Shown here: piece after piece, positions 12,341 through 24,500 of the stretch | Position numbering within the stretch: position 1 is the first letter of the stretch | Layout of the letters: every line of letters begins with the position of its first letter | NCBI GenBank assembly: GCA_036345935.2 | Contig: JADWOT020000999.1 | Location: 62,001 to 126,000, forward strand | Source of the DNA: Taenia hydatigena | Lineage: Eukaryota; Platyhelminthes; Cestoda; Cyclophyllidea; Taeniidae | Reading direction: 5' to 3' | DNA length: 64,000 bases | Program-made: the position numbers and the translations under genes | The notes under the pieces: generated by a model | What the model saw: the letters and a program-made list of their open reading frames with translations, nothing else | Databases searched by the model: none | Told to the model about the DNA's origin: nothing

Positions 12341-13084
12341 AATATCAATGCAATTATGAGCCTCTGAGCAATAACAACGACACCAATATGACCAATAAAT
12401 CCATTGGTTCAAATAACTTCATCACCGCCACCACATTTATTGGCATCGCGCTATTCACTTCAGCAGGTTAGTAAAGGTAATTGATTTGTGGTAGACCTGT
12501 GGTTGAGTAGACTTTACAATAGAATGTCCTTGCCATTCATTTTAGTGCCTAGATAATCCGACAGGATGGAAATAACAACAAAGTCCGAAGTGGGGTGTTC
12601 GGCCCTTTTGTTGGCTTGCACCAGTTAAAAGCTGTAGACGTTAAAAAGCTCTCAATTCCTCTGGGAATTTTTAAAGGATTTTTCTTGAACAAAGTTGTCA
12701 GGAACATCCAGACATCATAGTGGCTGGATGGCTTATTTTTATCCCGATGCTGGTTAGGAAAGTTGGATTTCGTCTCCGATGTCACTTGCCATCTTTTACC
12801 ACGGTTGACTTCAAGCTAAATCGTATTTTTGGCAGGTTGGTGTAAATCAAACAGAATTATGGAAGGAAAACTTCCACTCAAGCAAGTCAAAAGTTCTGGA
12901 GTGATTCATAATTAGGCAAAGAATTCTGCCATTCATGCAATTTAGCCATTTGTTTACATGCAGATGGTAAAATGTTGAGGTGCTAACTGTAGGACTAGGG
13001 ACGCACTTCTCGGTATTTGTATCAAATAAAGCAAGTTTGGAAAGTCGATTGCCAAACTGAAACAATCAACATATGAGGATAGCA

Positions 13085-13690
13085 CCATGTGGGAGTAGCA
13101 ATACTTGGTGTTCGCACAACATCTACTTTCCATTTCCCGACTTGTCATGCCAACACATCGCATCATTTCCCTCTTCCTCCACACTCGCCTCACCAATCAC
13201 CATTATCCTCCGTCTACTTTGTCTTCCTTTTCTCCATTCCTTCCTTTGTCCCTTCATTGCTCCCCGCGTCATCCTACCCCTTCTACTGCTCCCTCACTCA
13301 CTCTCCACCACTGCCGCCTCACACCCTCCATCAGTCCATCCATTAATTTGCCCATTTACCGATCCATCCTACCTGCTTTACTCACATGACTATGTCAACA
13401 CACGCTCTCACGAACATATGGTACTTTTCTCTGTTTCGCGTTCTCCCATTTCCACCGAATCACGACACCTACACTTCCTCTAACCTCATTGTCTAAGCAG
13501 TAGCGCTGAGCGCAATACAAAATGCACTTTTTCGTGCACTTTCCACTACAACGTTGACATCAGCACTTCAAAGAACGCCAAAATTAGCGCAATCGTGAAC
13601 CCACGGCTGATGATATCTGCTACCGCCAACATCACCACCAACATCACTTCATGTAGCATTGCTCAATGCAACCCAGAACCGCCACCCAAT
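13085..13690 (+). repeat. Pyrimidine-rich module R2, copy 2
   Basis: This is the longest stand-alone R2 copy. It starts near CACCATGTGGGAGTAG (compare CACCACGTGGGAATAG on the - strand at about 9700-9717). A CCTCC/TTCC tract, GCGCAATACAAAATGCAC and CCACGGCTGATGATATC follow, then a CACCAACATCA-rich tail. The 136-codon frame at 13073-13483 is a compositional artefact. Confidence 0.65.
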
Positions 13691-16600
13691 TGCCTTTGAG
13701 TATTAAATAGAGGGAACCTGAGGTAGAAAACGCCGATGTTAGCCTGAATTGGTTTTGAAGTTTACATCCTCCTTCAGTGCCTGTCATTAATGGGTAGCGT
13801 TTCTAATACGAAAAACATTACCGTTTCCCATCCTATTTTCACCTGTCTCCTACCCCTAAGCTAACGAATCAGCCGAAAGATGATTTTCCTTGTACTTCTT
13901 TTACAGCAACGGCTTCATTGAACTTGCCTGATTCGCATTCCAAAGCCAGCCCTCAAAATGGCAGACGTTCTGCTTCCTTACAAGCACCACAAGTACTAGA
14001 GAAAGTCTAAGTGGATTTAAGATGGTTTTATTGCATAGTGCTCTCCGTTGGTGCGCAATAATGAACAACGCACCGAAATCTCAGTGAACATCCCATATCC
14101 TCATCAAATCTTGTATTTGCTTATTTAAAGGTTCTCTCTTCTGCCTCTTGTTGCTTGAGCTCACAAAGCGTCAGAAGCGCAAAGTCCCATAGGGGCAGCT
14201 TTGCAAGACCCAATAATGACAAGCTACAAAGACTAGCTGCATAGGCTGTCGTTCCACTCTTTAAGCATCCAGTCCTGCATTCGACGTGCCATAACATGGA
14301 CAGAAACTGTGTATCATGCGAGTCCGTTTCATTATTATAAGTTTAATTAACTCCAAAGTAGGCGCATTGGAAATTTAAGAAGATTCAAGACACTGGCAGC
14401 TTTAAGTGTTGCCTGCTATGCTAAAGTGCTGAGGTAAGTCTTGAAGCAGATAAGTGTGCGGTGATTACTGTCCTATGACATCTCGGACGAAGCGTCATCG
14501 CATTAATGCATCTGAGGCAGAACACATCCTTCGGTCGAGTTAGATCCACTGAGTGGACTTAGCGATTGGACCTAAATAATCGGTGAGCGTGATTTCAATA
14601 AAGCACAGTTCGCATTTTCGGGAGGAACCAAACCCTGGTTACCTAATGTATAAGACGTCGGTTTTTGGAGTCAAAGATTGCGGGTTTGGGTGCTGCTCAG
14701 GATGATACTCTTTCGACGTAGTCCTTCAGATTGTCCTGGAGGTCGGCTTTGAGTTGCTGTGGGTCAGTGATGCCATTTGTCTGAAGTGAATTTCAAGGCC
14801 ACTGTGAGGCGGCAGCTTGTTTTGACTTTTGCATAAAAACGTTGCAAGCAAATAGGTGCGCACCTACTACTTGGATCCATCTGCGGTTGCAAGCTTTTAT
14901 GGGCACCCTGGGCAGTGGATCAGAGAATTCACTTCCACGGTTTAAAAGTCTTTTATGCAAGCAACCACTACATTTGCTGCAGTAAACTACACATTTTAAC
15001 GCTGCCCTAGACCCCAGGCAGCAAAATTTGCTTGGCGATTATCATATTCTTAGAAATAAAAATGCGTGATGAGAGCCCAAAACTGAGTAGTCGCAACCAG
15101 GCAACAGCAGCATATTGCGCCCGTTGCTGACACAGCATAATGCTGGGTGGAAATAATGTGTATGTCTACTAGGGTTATAAAAGACATCTTTCATAAACAT
15201 AGATTTTTGGATGGTTGAAGTGACAACTCCTACTTTTTGTGCTCATGCATTGTTTTTATCGCCTTGCCGACAAAATTGCATTAGGGCGTCAGCTCCAGTG
15301 CACCAAAATTAATTGTTTAGAAATAGCCCTTATTTTAAGTCGTTAACATGCAATTCTTTCCTTCATATCGGAAAATTAGTTTAAAATGTAACAGATTATT
15401 CTAGGGCATAACGCAGAAGCAGAGGACCGAAGATGATTTCAAAATATCATACCGGGAAGGAAATATTGGTACTTCATAGCAAGAAGGGCAAGGAAGAGAT
15501 TTTGCGCCTTGACAAGTGTGCGATTACGTTTTCGTGGCAAGGAGCGAAACTGGGAAGAACAAATTCAAACGTAAGATAAACACCGGAGAAGTCAGACTCG
15601 TTTGGCAACCACCCAGGCACACACCGTTGCTTCTCCTATACGAGGCGAACGGCTGTAGAAATATCAAAGTCTCCAATGACCTCTCTGATAGCACCTATAA
15701 TGGGATTTTGTGCACCGTAACTAGGAGGATTGTAACCATGTTATCCATTGCAAACGATTTATAGGATTGCCTGTTGCCTCCCACTGATCATTAGAAGTTG
15801 TGTAAAGAGACGCTGAGAAGACGGCTTTCGTGGAGTCAAACGAGGTTTATGATTTCCAGACAATGCCCTCCAGACTCTATAATGTTACAGCTGATCTCCA
15901 ATGCATGATGCAGATGGCATCAATTGGTATTTTTTTCAAAATACCACATGCTCTGCCTTGATGGCATTAAAGAGCGCAGAGCCAATCTAGAACTAATACA
16001 AAACACGCAGGGTTGAACTTAAAACCAAAGAAGCGCCATTCCCTTTACCGACGCGTCAACTTCCTATGGCAAATAGTCTCATTATATAATGTGTTGGTTA
16101 CAAGAATCCATACAAAGCGCGTGGGCTTGGCGAGCTACCACAGTTGCCTTTCTAAAAGCTTTGCTATGATTTCTATCCTCCGCATAAACCAAACGCGATG
16201 CGGGTGATAAGAGAATTTACAGTGGGAGGACAGGCATGACGACGTGTACAATAAGCCAAAGCAAAGACTGCTCCGCACTGATCCATGCCCCACCTTACTT
16301 TGAGGCCAGTGCACTAACCTTTGCAATGGATGCAGAGGCCAGCGATGAAGCCGCAGGTAGTGTACCTTTCCAAGGGGCAAATAAGGGAGAAAGCCGGTCT
16401 TCGCCTACACAAGTTTGATGCACGGATAAATAATTGAGGCAGAAATGCGCAACAGAACGCAAGCCGCCTATATTCCTACCAATATACGCACCATTGATTA
16501 AATTAGGCGATCCACCTGTTTCAAGTAGAAAAGGCGGCATTACGATGATTTGGTGAGTGTGCCAAAATTTTGGCCTTGAGTGCTACTTGTTCTTCCTTGG

Positions 16601-17180
16601 GCTCTTCAGTTCTTTTTAGGTGACAGTAGGATAAAGTTCACAAGCAGCAGAAATATCAAGGAGCATTTTGCAAGAAGTGCAGAGCTTGATAGCAACTACC
16701 AGGCCAAAAAGTGGCTGTCCATGCCAAATTTCCTCAAAGAGCGGTTCTCATTTAGTAAGATGGTGGGCCTGTCGGAATAATGAACGCTGACCTTGGCCAA
16801 GCTAGCTACCATTTAACAGTATTATTGGCAGGGTCGTTAACGCTGCCCTAGGGGACATCCTTCCGAATGGCATCCATTTTTCGCTTTTAACCGGCATAAC
16901 TTACCGAGGCATTCCTAAAAACTCAGTAGAGCTTACCCACCTACTCCTGATCATTTGCAGTCCTCAACCACTCATGAAACTGCTAGAATGCAATTTCTTC
17001 CAAACTTAATGGTTTGTCTGCGAAATTAAGCGCGTTGTTCAAAGAAACACTTGCAAAAAAGTGGCAAATGCGACGTGACTCAATAAACTTTTGGAAATCA
17101 GAAAAAATTTCGCAGTATATGGCTAGGACACTTCTATTGGCTCAATCATATGTGCGTGTTCTTCAAGACGCACTTCTATA
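13691..17180. other. No protein gene recognised
   Basis: Apart from the tRNA-Arg relic at 14632, this holds only short frames. The frame at 15516-15764 (+; DYVFVARSETGKNKFKRKI) looks soluble and basic but matches nothing I know. Confidence 0.4.
14632..14704 (+). pseudogene. tRNA-Arg-like pseudogene
   Basis: The block TACCTAATGTATAAGACGTC, then GGTTTTTGGAGTCAAAGATT and GCGGGTTTGGGTGCTGC, follows the arginine tRNA layout with 73-nt spacing. The acceptor stem still pairs at 6 of 7 positions. The anticodon stem is broken and the loop triplet is TTG (probably once TCG). Box B has lost GTTCGA. A decayed arginine tRNA from a different isoacceptor than the two intact genes. Confidence 0.65.
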
Positions 17181-17318
17181 TCATCGTTTCCACACACTGG
17201 AAATATTGTCCTGAATACAGTTGCATAAGAATTGCCTTAGTATCAAAATACAATTTCCAAAATTTAGCAGTTTGTAAAATATCAAGAATTGAGGCAATCG
17301 AACGAATGTAGGCATCAA

Positions 17319-17510
17319 CTCATCGGAATCACCCCGTACGTGGACCCTGTCACCCAGAGTTAATTCTGCCAGGCTCTCAATAACTAGAGACTTCACTCTT
17401 CTATTGGCGCCAGCGGTGCACATTAGCATATCCTTCGAATCGACACCACGCACCTTGACGGGCTCAAGATTACACACAACCTCTAAATGGGCACGCGTGA
17501 CACGAGATCT
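17319..17510 (-). CDS. EMAP-II-like tRNA-binding domain exon (tyrosyl-tRNA synthetase C-terminal or AIMP1 type), partial
   Basis: Reading the - strand from 17510, the frame gives SRVTRAHLEVVCNLEPVKVR and then GVDSKDMLMC. This matches the conserved core (V.CNLKP.KMRGV.S..M..C) of the OB-fold domain appended to animal tyrosyl-tRNA synthetase and AIMP1, which binds tRNA. LGDRVHVRG follows and corresponds to the PGD/E..F.G segment. A good acceptor precedes the exon: a CTAAT-like branch site, a T tract, then CAG at 17511-17513. The frame stays open to 17181, but after about residue 60 it no longer resembles the family and no convincing donor is seen. No upstream exon with the HPDADSLY motif was found nearby. 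It could be one exon of a long-intron gene or a relic. The domain is clear; the gene identity is not. Confidence 0.6.
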
Positions 17511-19556
17511 CTGACCGTGGTAAAAAGGTCGCCTTAAATTAGATCCATCTTACATAAGGAAAGGGAAAGATTTCATCATGTGGAAGTCGAAATTAGGATG
17601 AAAATTAATTGAGGAAGACTCAATTGGAAGCGAATAGTATGAGATAACAGCGGCGAAAATTAAAAAAATATAGGGCATAAGGCCTTTTGAAGGGTACAGC
17701 CCATAAAATAAATAAAGCTATTTCAGAGACCATATTTGTGCTGCCAAATAACCAGGCAATAATGCAGATGGATCAGTCATCCTTTTATCAAATGAAAACC
17801 ACCTTAAATAGCTAAATTAGGTTTGCGAAAATCAAAACAACTTGAGCCGAGTTTAACTAACTCTAAGTAACCGAAAGACGCTTTTCCAGCTTGAGTCAGA
17901 GGCAATAATTATTTAGCCGCTCAGAACACCTCAAAATAGGTGTTACGGCCTTATGCAGGGAGCCTTAACTGCCCTTATAGAAGGGATGAGCAGGCGCCAC
18001 GCTTCCTTTCATGCCGCCTCTGTGGCGATAGGACACCTAGAAAAAAGCTATTTCAACTAACCTTTTCGACAATGTTATCCCACCTTCGCGATTTTGTCCA
18101 CATGCATGTTGATGCGACTACCATCAGCAGGTAGACCTTTACCATTCCTTCCACCTCATGATGAAGATGCCGGTTTAGCAATACGAGGGGAATGCGTTTT
18201 CTCTGAGTTACAGGAAGAGTAACGCTTGTTATCGACCTCATGAATAAATTACAGAGAATGCAAGGTAACACAAGCCCATTAATATGAAACAAATAAATCG
18301 ACAAAGTAATGCGTGGAGTAGATTCAGTCCTTTTAATGAAAAGGGAAGGCTGCTACAAGTTTATGGGTAAACTTGATGGTAAATATGTTTGCTTGAATAT
18401 GCATGGCAAATGCCATCGCCAGTTTTGGACTCAAACAAAAAGAGGCATAGTTGGTTCTGCCTCCAGGTGGTCTTAGATGTATGTAAACAGCTGGTTCATT
18501 TGGTAGAAAGTGAAGTGATGATACCGATGGTGAAAGCGCCTTATTAACAGCAGGTTCTATTTCGTCATTTGGTGGCGCAGCCTACTTAGATAGATTTATA
18601 CTTTGCCTATAAAACCAGAAAGGCTCGAAGCCTGATTTAATAAAAGCTGGATATCCTTTTCAATGAGGATGTGATCATATTGGCGCATGAGATATCCATC
18701 TTGCTACTTAGATAGCAGTGAAGAACGAATAATTTTCGTAACAGAGGTGGACCAGCACAAAATAATATGTTTGGCCGAGTGTTCCCAAATAACCGCATCG
18801 CTTTCGCCTGACCGATTGGTACAACCATTATGCCAATTGAATACGTTAAATTAATAACGTGATTTAATGAAAAGTGCACAGAGAAGAATAATTTTTAACA
18901 ATGGATTAATTCAACCACATCGCATAACATGCTCACCCCAAAAGCCAAATACTGCGATAAGAGGATGGCAAATTTAGGAAGCAACATCAACATTGCGATT
19001 TCGCGCGCGGAGAATCAGACAGTTTTTGATGGGATTTGCAACATATAATTCTACTTAATCTCCTAATTGAAATTAGATTACCATGGAAATCAAACAGGGA
19101 GAATGCACAAGGTTTGTTGCTTGGACGAGACAAGGCAAATAAAACAGTAGATCCTGACATATTAGTAGAACTTTTAATCAAAGAAGAAAGAGATTAAATG
19201 TCTGCAAAGCCCCATTCAAATGTCGAATAGGAAACAATTTACGAGCAGCCATATTTTGTGATAGTTTGATTTCTCCTTGAGGGCGTCAATTATTCGTTTG
19301 AACTGATCATTGTTATCAACATATGCTGGTTTAGCATGCCTAATTGCGCTTTTATCACAATTGACAAGAGGAGAGATCCTATCCCCAAAAACCCCAGCAT
19401 GATTCTAGGAGGTCATTTCCATCAATATGGAAGCCGGAATAAACCGAAAAACGTCAAGATTTTTAAAAGTCAAATTCAAAGTGGAACCACAGAAGCAAAT
19501 TTAATTTAGCAATAATGAGTTCATTCAAAAAATTCAATCTAGTTAAAATTGATTAC
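17511..19556. other. No gene recognised; searched for upstream EMAP-domain exons
   Basis: I looked on the - strand for codons of the HPDADSLY and RVGKI motifs that should precede the exon at 17510, and found none. Frames are short and AT-rich. Confidence 0.35.
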
Positions 19557-20640
19557 AGACACATCCTCGGCTCTCGTCTCTTCTACTGCAGTCACATGGT
19601 AAACATCGATGTACCAACGACAAATTCACGGCTCGAATCTTCTACTTCAGTCACATGATACAAATCGATGTACCAATGACAAATTCTCGGCTCTCGTCTC
19701 TTCTACTGCAGTCACATGGTACAAATCGATGTTCCAACGACAAATTCTCGAATTTCGATTTTTCACCTGAAGTCGCATGGTCAATATAGATGTTCCAATG
19801 ACAAATTCTCGGCTCTCGCTACTTCACCTGCAGTCACATGGTCAAAATATATGTTCCAACTACAAATTCTCCGCTCTCGCTACTTCACCTGCAGTCACAT
19901 GGTAAAAATCGATGTTCCAACGACTAATTCTCGGCTCTCGCTACTTCAACTGCAGTCACATGGTGAATATCGATGTTCCAATGACAAATTCGCGGCTTTT
20001 GATACTTTGCCTGCAGTCACATGGTCAAAATCAATTTTTCAACCACAAATGCTCGCCTCTCGCTACTTTCACTGCAGTCACATGGTCAATATCAATGTTT
20101 TAACGACAAATTCTCTGCTCTACCTACTTCAACTTCAGTCACTTGTCAATATCGATGTTCCAACGACATATTCTTGGCTCTCGATACCTTACCTTCAGGC
20201 ACTTGATCAAAATCGATGTTCAAAGACAAATTCTCGACTCTCGCTACTTCACCTGCAGTCACATGGTCAATATCGATGTTCCAACGACAAATTCTCAGCT
20301 CTCGCTACTTCCACTGCAGTCACATAGTCAATAACGATGTTCCAACGACTAATTCTCGGATCTCGCTACTTCAACTGCAGTCACATGGTGAATATCGATG
20401 TTCCAATGACAAATTCGCGGCTTTTGATACTTTGCCTGCAGTCACATGGTCAAAATCAATTTTTCAACCACAAATGCTTGACTCTCGCTACTTCCACTGC
20501 AGTCACATGGTCAATATCAATGTTCCAACGACAAATTCTTGGCTCTCGATACCTTACCTTCAGTCACGTGGTCAAAATTGATGTTCCAACGACAAATGCT
20601 CGGCCCTCGCTACTTCAACTGCAGTCACATGCTGAGATGC
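19557..20640 (+). repeat. 61-bp tandem repeat array, about 18 copies
   Basis: The unit contains CTGCAGTCACATGGT, CAATATCGATGTTCCAACGA and CAAATTCTCGGCTCTCGCTA. The CAGTCACATGG marker recurs every 61 bp from about 19589 to 20623. Some units have 1-2 bp deletions (for example near 20136 and 20215). The block starting at 19912 and the one starting at 20337 are almost identical, an offset of 425 bp or seven units less 2 bp. Because 61 is not a multiple of three, frames read the unit in three phases, producing a spurious 203-codon ORF (19716-20327). Confidence 0.97.
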
Positions 20641-20882
20641 GTTAGGTTAACTATTGATCTGCTAGCTGAACACAAGGCACTTTACGCATCTCGTGCTTTT
20701 TAGTAATTCTTTGCCCAAGGATTTCTGCAATTTGGACCTCAATACCCAAATGTATAATTGTATGGCATTTGGTAAGACACCTTGCAGTTCCACAGGTAGC
20801 CTTAGCTTAGTTCACCGCACTGAATCTCTACGTAAATTAGCTTTACGTAGGGAAGAAAAGAAGATATACCCTTATTATTTTT

Positions 20883-21515
20883 TTGACCGCCGTTTTCTTA
20901 ATAAATAACAAACAAGCCGCTGTTTTACTGCCTAATATCTTGACTACACGCGTGAAACTTACCGGAATACGCCATCACATATATAAATGGATCTGTCTGT
21001 CGGTATTAATCACCCTTCTTAACCACCAGCTACCACCAAGACCAACAGCAACGTCACGTCTGCCATTACGGACCTCGAAATGGCAATTTTTTCACCAGCA
21101 ACCAGTCTGCTGTCTACATAATCGATCACCAACTCATGCATCTAGTCGCCTGGTATTCCGCCCATCACTACTGACGACGTACTGCACAAGGGTGAAGACA
21201 TGGAAGAAAAGAATTGTGGAGAGCAAAGGAGGAGGGGTTAACAATGAGGCAACAATCAAAGCAGGCCGGTGGCTGTCTAGCAACAGCCTTTCCATTCAGA
21301 ATCCACAGAAAACTTTGAGCTTCCCTCAACTTCCCTATCCTGCCCCTCTACACCGAATTGAAGACATCTTTGTTGAAGCGGGCAAAGATGAAAGCAATGC
21401 ACAATGTAGTGTTACAGCGTTCTTACAGTATCCACCGCAATCTCTGCATCCATCTATCATTCAGCTACAAATCTCCTCAGCCACCGAGGGCTCAAGCGGC
21501 AAGATCTTCGCGTAG
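20883..21515 (+). other. Long open frame without ATG, product not recognised
   Basis: A 210-codon open stretch lies just beyond the 61-bp tandem array. It has no in-frame ATG, so it could only be coding as an exon. The translation is Ser/Thr/Pro/Leu-rich with no domain. The acidic segment HRIEDIFVEAGKDESN is the most protein-like part. I see no convincing splice pair and regard coding as unlikely but open. Confidence 0.15.
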
Positions 21516-24500
21516 AAATGTACAGATTATGCCCTAGCAGTGGCGCACATAAGCTTTGCGCAGATATGCACCGCGACTTTCTCCAATGCGAGATAAGGCA
21601 CACTGCGAATATCCTTTTAGACGAGTTAATCTATTCCAAACACTTGTTAGCAATACAGAAGATTCAGCTTGTAATGACAATGTGTACGGCTTCAAAGTAG
21701 GGACATGGAACCATGCACGGCTTGCCTTGAGAGGTCAAAAATGCGGTCAATCGGTCGCTTACTTTAAAGTCTGCACCCCTACTATAAGGAACCTGAATCG
21801 TCTGTGAGATAGCACATTCATAAAATGGAGAAGAATTACATCAAATGGCACAAATTGACTAGGGTAATGTTATCGTAGAATGAGTTGGATTAAGTGTTCA
21901 ATGGCAGACAAATGTTTTACAAGACATCGCAAGACATGAATCCTTTAAAGTTTACAGCGGCTGGTATTGGGACTAGCCTTCATACTAATATCGATCAACT
22001 CTAATTTTTGTCGAGCATAGGCAAAGCATGAGTAATTCGAGGAAAGACAACAGAGGATGAAAAAAAGGGGGAAGCAATTGGTTCACGCTTTAGCAAACAC
22101 TTGTCCTCCGTTAAGACGCAGATGACGAGCAAACGGAAGGGTTCACAAGACAAGCAAATGGGTCTAATCCACAAGTCTCAGTCTTCTGACCGGCTGCTTT
22201 GAGACAATTATGGTGCTCGCACGTCACCACTTTTATGATTATTTTCCGCTGAATAAAAGGCCGATAAAATATGGTGTTGCGCTTATTAAAGTAACACACA
22301 CTCCTCAGATGGATAAGATTTTGTTGTCGTAAGCTTGTACGGAACGAAAAGAACGTTTCTTACCGCCTCTTCCTGCTTCTCTGATGGACTGTACATGCTT
22401 ACAGCATTTGTATCTGGCGAGGTGTGCAAATAAGGCCAGAGCAAAATAGCTCCAAAGCCTAATCAGAGTTGACTAAACTACTGGAATTAGCTTGGACATA
22501 CACTATATCACTTTCTTTAAATGAGGATATCACACTTGTAAACAACTCTTATTTTACTTTAGGAAAATGGGCCAAACATGTAGTCGTAATTAAATTAGAT
22601 TTGAAATACGCGACTTATGCAAGGTCTTAGAAGGATTAATGCATTGCCCAGCAATTTAAAAATTAAGCAGCCGGGTTGCCATTCAAAAATAAATCGACAG
22701 ATAGGTAAAAATTTTCAAACAAGGCAAATGGGTTAAAAAAGCTCGATTTGGTGGCGGTATATGGACACGGATAAAGATGGCAAGAGGGGTAAATTATTTG
22801 GTTGTTTGCCATTGTGGAGTAGTCGAGGCAATTATTTGAGTGATAAACATCACTAGCAGCACCTTTTTAATAACATACAAATGTCCCGTCTGCTTGCGAT
22901 CTTTTGGCAACTCTGCATTGGAATTCATTTGCACTCAAACATCCTCAACATTAGGGAGGTGATACCTGAGTAAGCAGTCGCAAAAACGGGGGAATAGCAA
23001 AATGACTGGTCCGATTCGTGGTTCGAACTTCGATTTCTCGTCAACTAAAATGTTTTCACTAAACGATTTTGTGGAACTAAGGGTAATTTTAGATGCCTCT
23101 TCCCCTGTATGGCGGTTACATACTAGCGACTCGATTCCGCCTTAAAGTATATCTCTCAAAAGCGTAATATACGCCTAATCAAATTTTACAGCATTGCCGA
23201 TTGCGAAGAATATTATAAATTTACCTATTTTGCCAAGACATAATCGCATTATACAAATACGAAATGCTGCAATTTAGCAGATTATTCAAGTTTGCATCTG
23301 ATGGCCTAATAAGGAAATTACGCCATGTGGTGATTCTTTATCGTATGTTTGGCTTGTTGTCACTGCTGTGAGTTGTTAATGAGCTCTGGATTTTACCAAT
23401 GGCTGTCTCTCTACAACACGTTGCAGATGTTTGCAGTAGCGCAGTTTTTTGTGACATGTAAACAGGTAAATGTTAGGAGAAGGCGGACAAGCCAAGATAT
23501 CTGCCATCAAAACTCATCGCAATTTGCCAAAACATTTAACACGGTAAAACGTTAACTTGGCACTCAAAATTTTGTTCTTTTGAGTTGATTACAATCAAAT
23601 TATAAGTATTTGTCCATTCAGCCCTAATCTGTAGACATTAGCTGATGAGAAATTTAGGTTGCCCCATCTTTTCCATAGCAAATCTTGCAGTCTATGTGGT
23701 GTAAATGAAAGGGCAATACAAATTATTTGCCAACTTGAGGCTAAATCTTGCAGCCAATGACAATCGTTAGACTGCCTTTAGTTCGATCTCATCACTGCCT
23801 TCGTTCCGCCAGAATGCCTGCTGCTTGGGCATTCTCTAGATGGCATTGTCATCACCAGACGGCCTGCACTTAAGGACCGATCTATGCAGCTGAAAAATTG
23901 ACCTCACACTTGAGCGTAACAAGTGCATTGAAAGAAAATTGGGAAGCTGAGATTTGCCATTAGATGGCGAACCAAACCAATCAAACCTTAATAGGCTGCA
24001 TCAATACGATGTAACCTTTTGCAGCTCGGTCGCTGTTTCGAAGTGGTCCATCAACAGAACTCTTGACAATTGAGTCATTGAGGCAGAGGAGATTTCTAGC
24101 AGGGTAAGCAGAGCCTATCGTTGCAAAATATGGCATAATACAACAAAAACTGCTGTAGGGCAAATTTAGGCAGCAAATGTATGCACCATGCTACATGCGT
24201 AAGTTTCTCACACTTTCTACTGGTTGGTGTCACCACTATCACACCTAATTTTTGTGCACTACAAAATTGCATGCCACGGTTGTAAAGGCCGAAACCTTGT
24301 TTAGGGATAAGCGGAGTCGACATTATCAGCTGGTACACTATAAAAGTGCTTGCAAGCAATTGAGGAACTGCATGTTTGGATCAGCAATTCAGCTTCCTTC
24401 GCTTTGTTTATCGTAGACGAGAAGAAATGAACAGCACAATTTAGCCTCGCAAAAAGGGCTCAGTGAGCGTACAAAATCAGCTAGGAAAATTATCGGCGAA

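Noticed and set aside
13073..13483. 136-codon frame and overlapping frames
   Set aside because: They are C/T-biased R2 sequence; all three frames are open and other R2 copies do not preserve the protein.
19716..20327. 203-codon frame
   Set aside because: It lies wholly within the 61-bp tandem array and reads the same unit in three phases; openness is a property of the unit.
19557..20640. CRISPR-like periodicity
   Set aside because: Units are contiguous with no unique spacers, and the surrounding DNA is eukaryotic.
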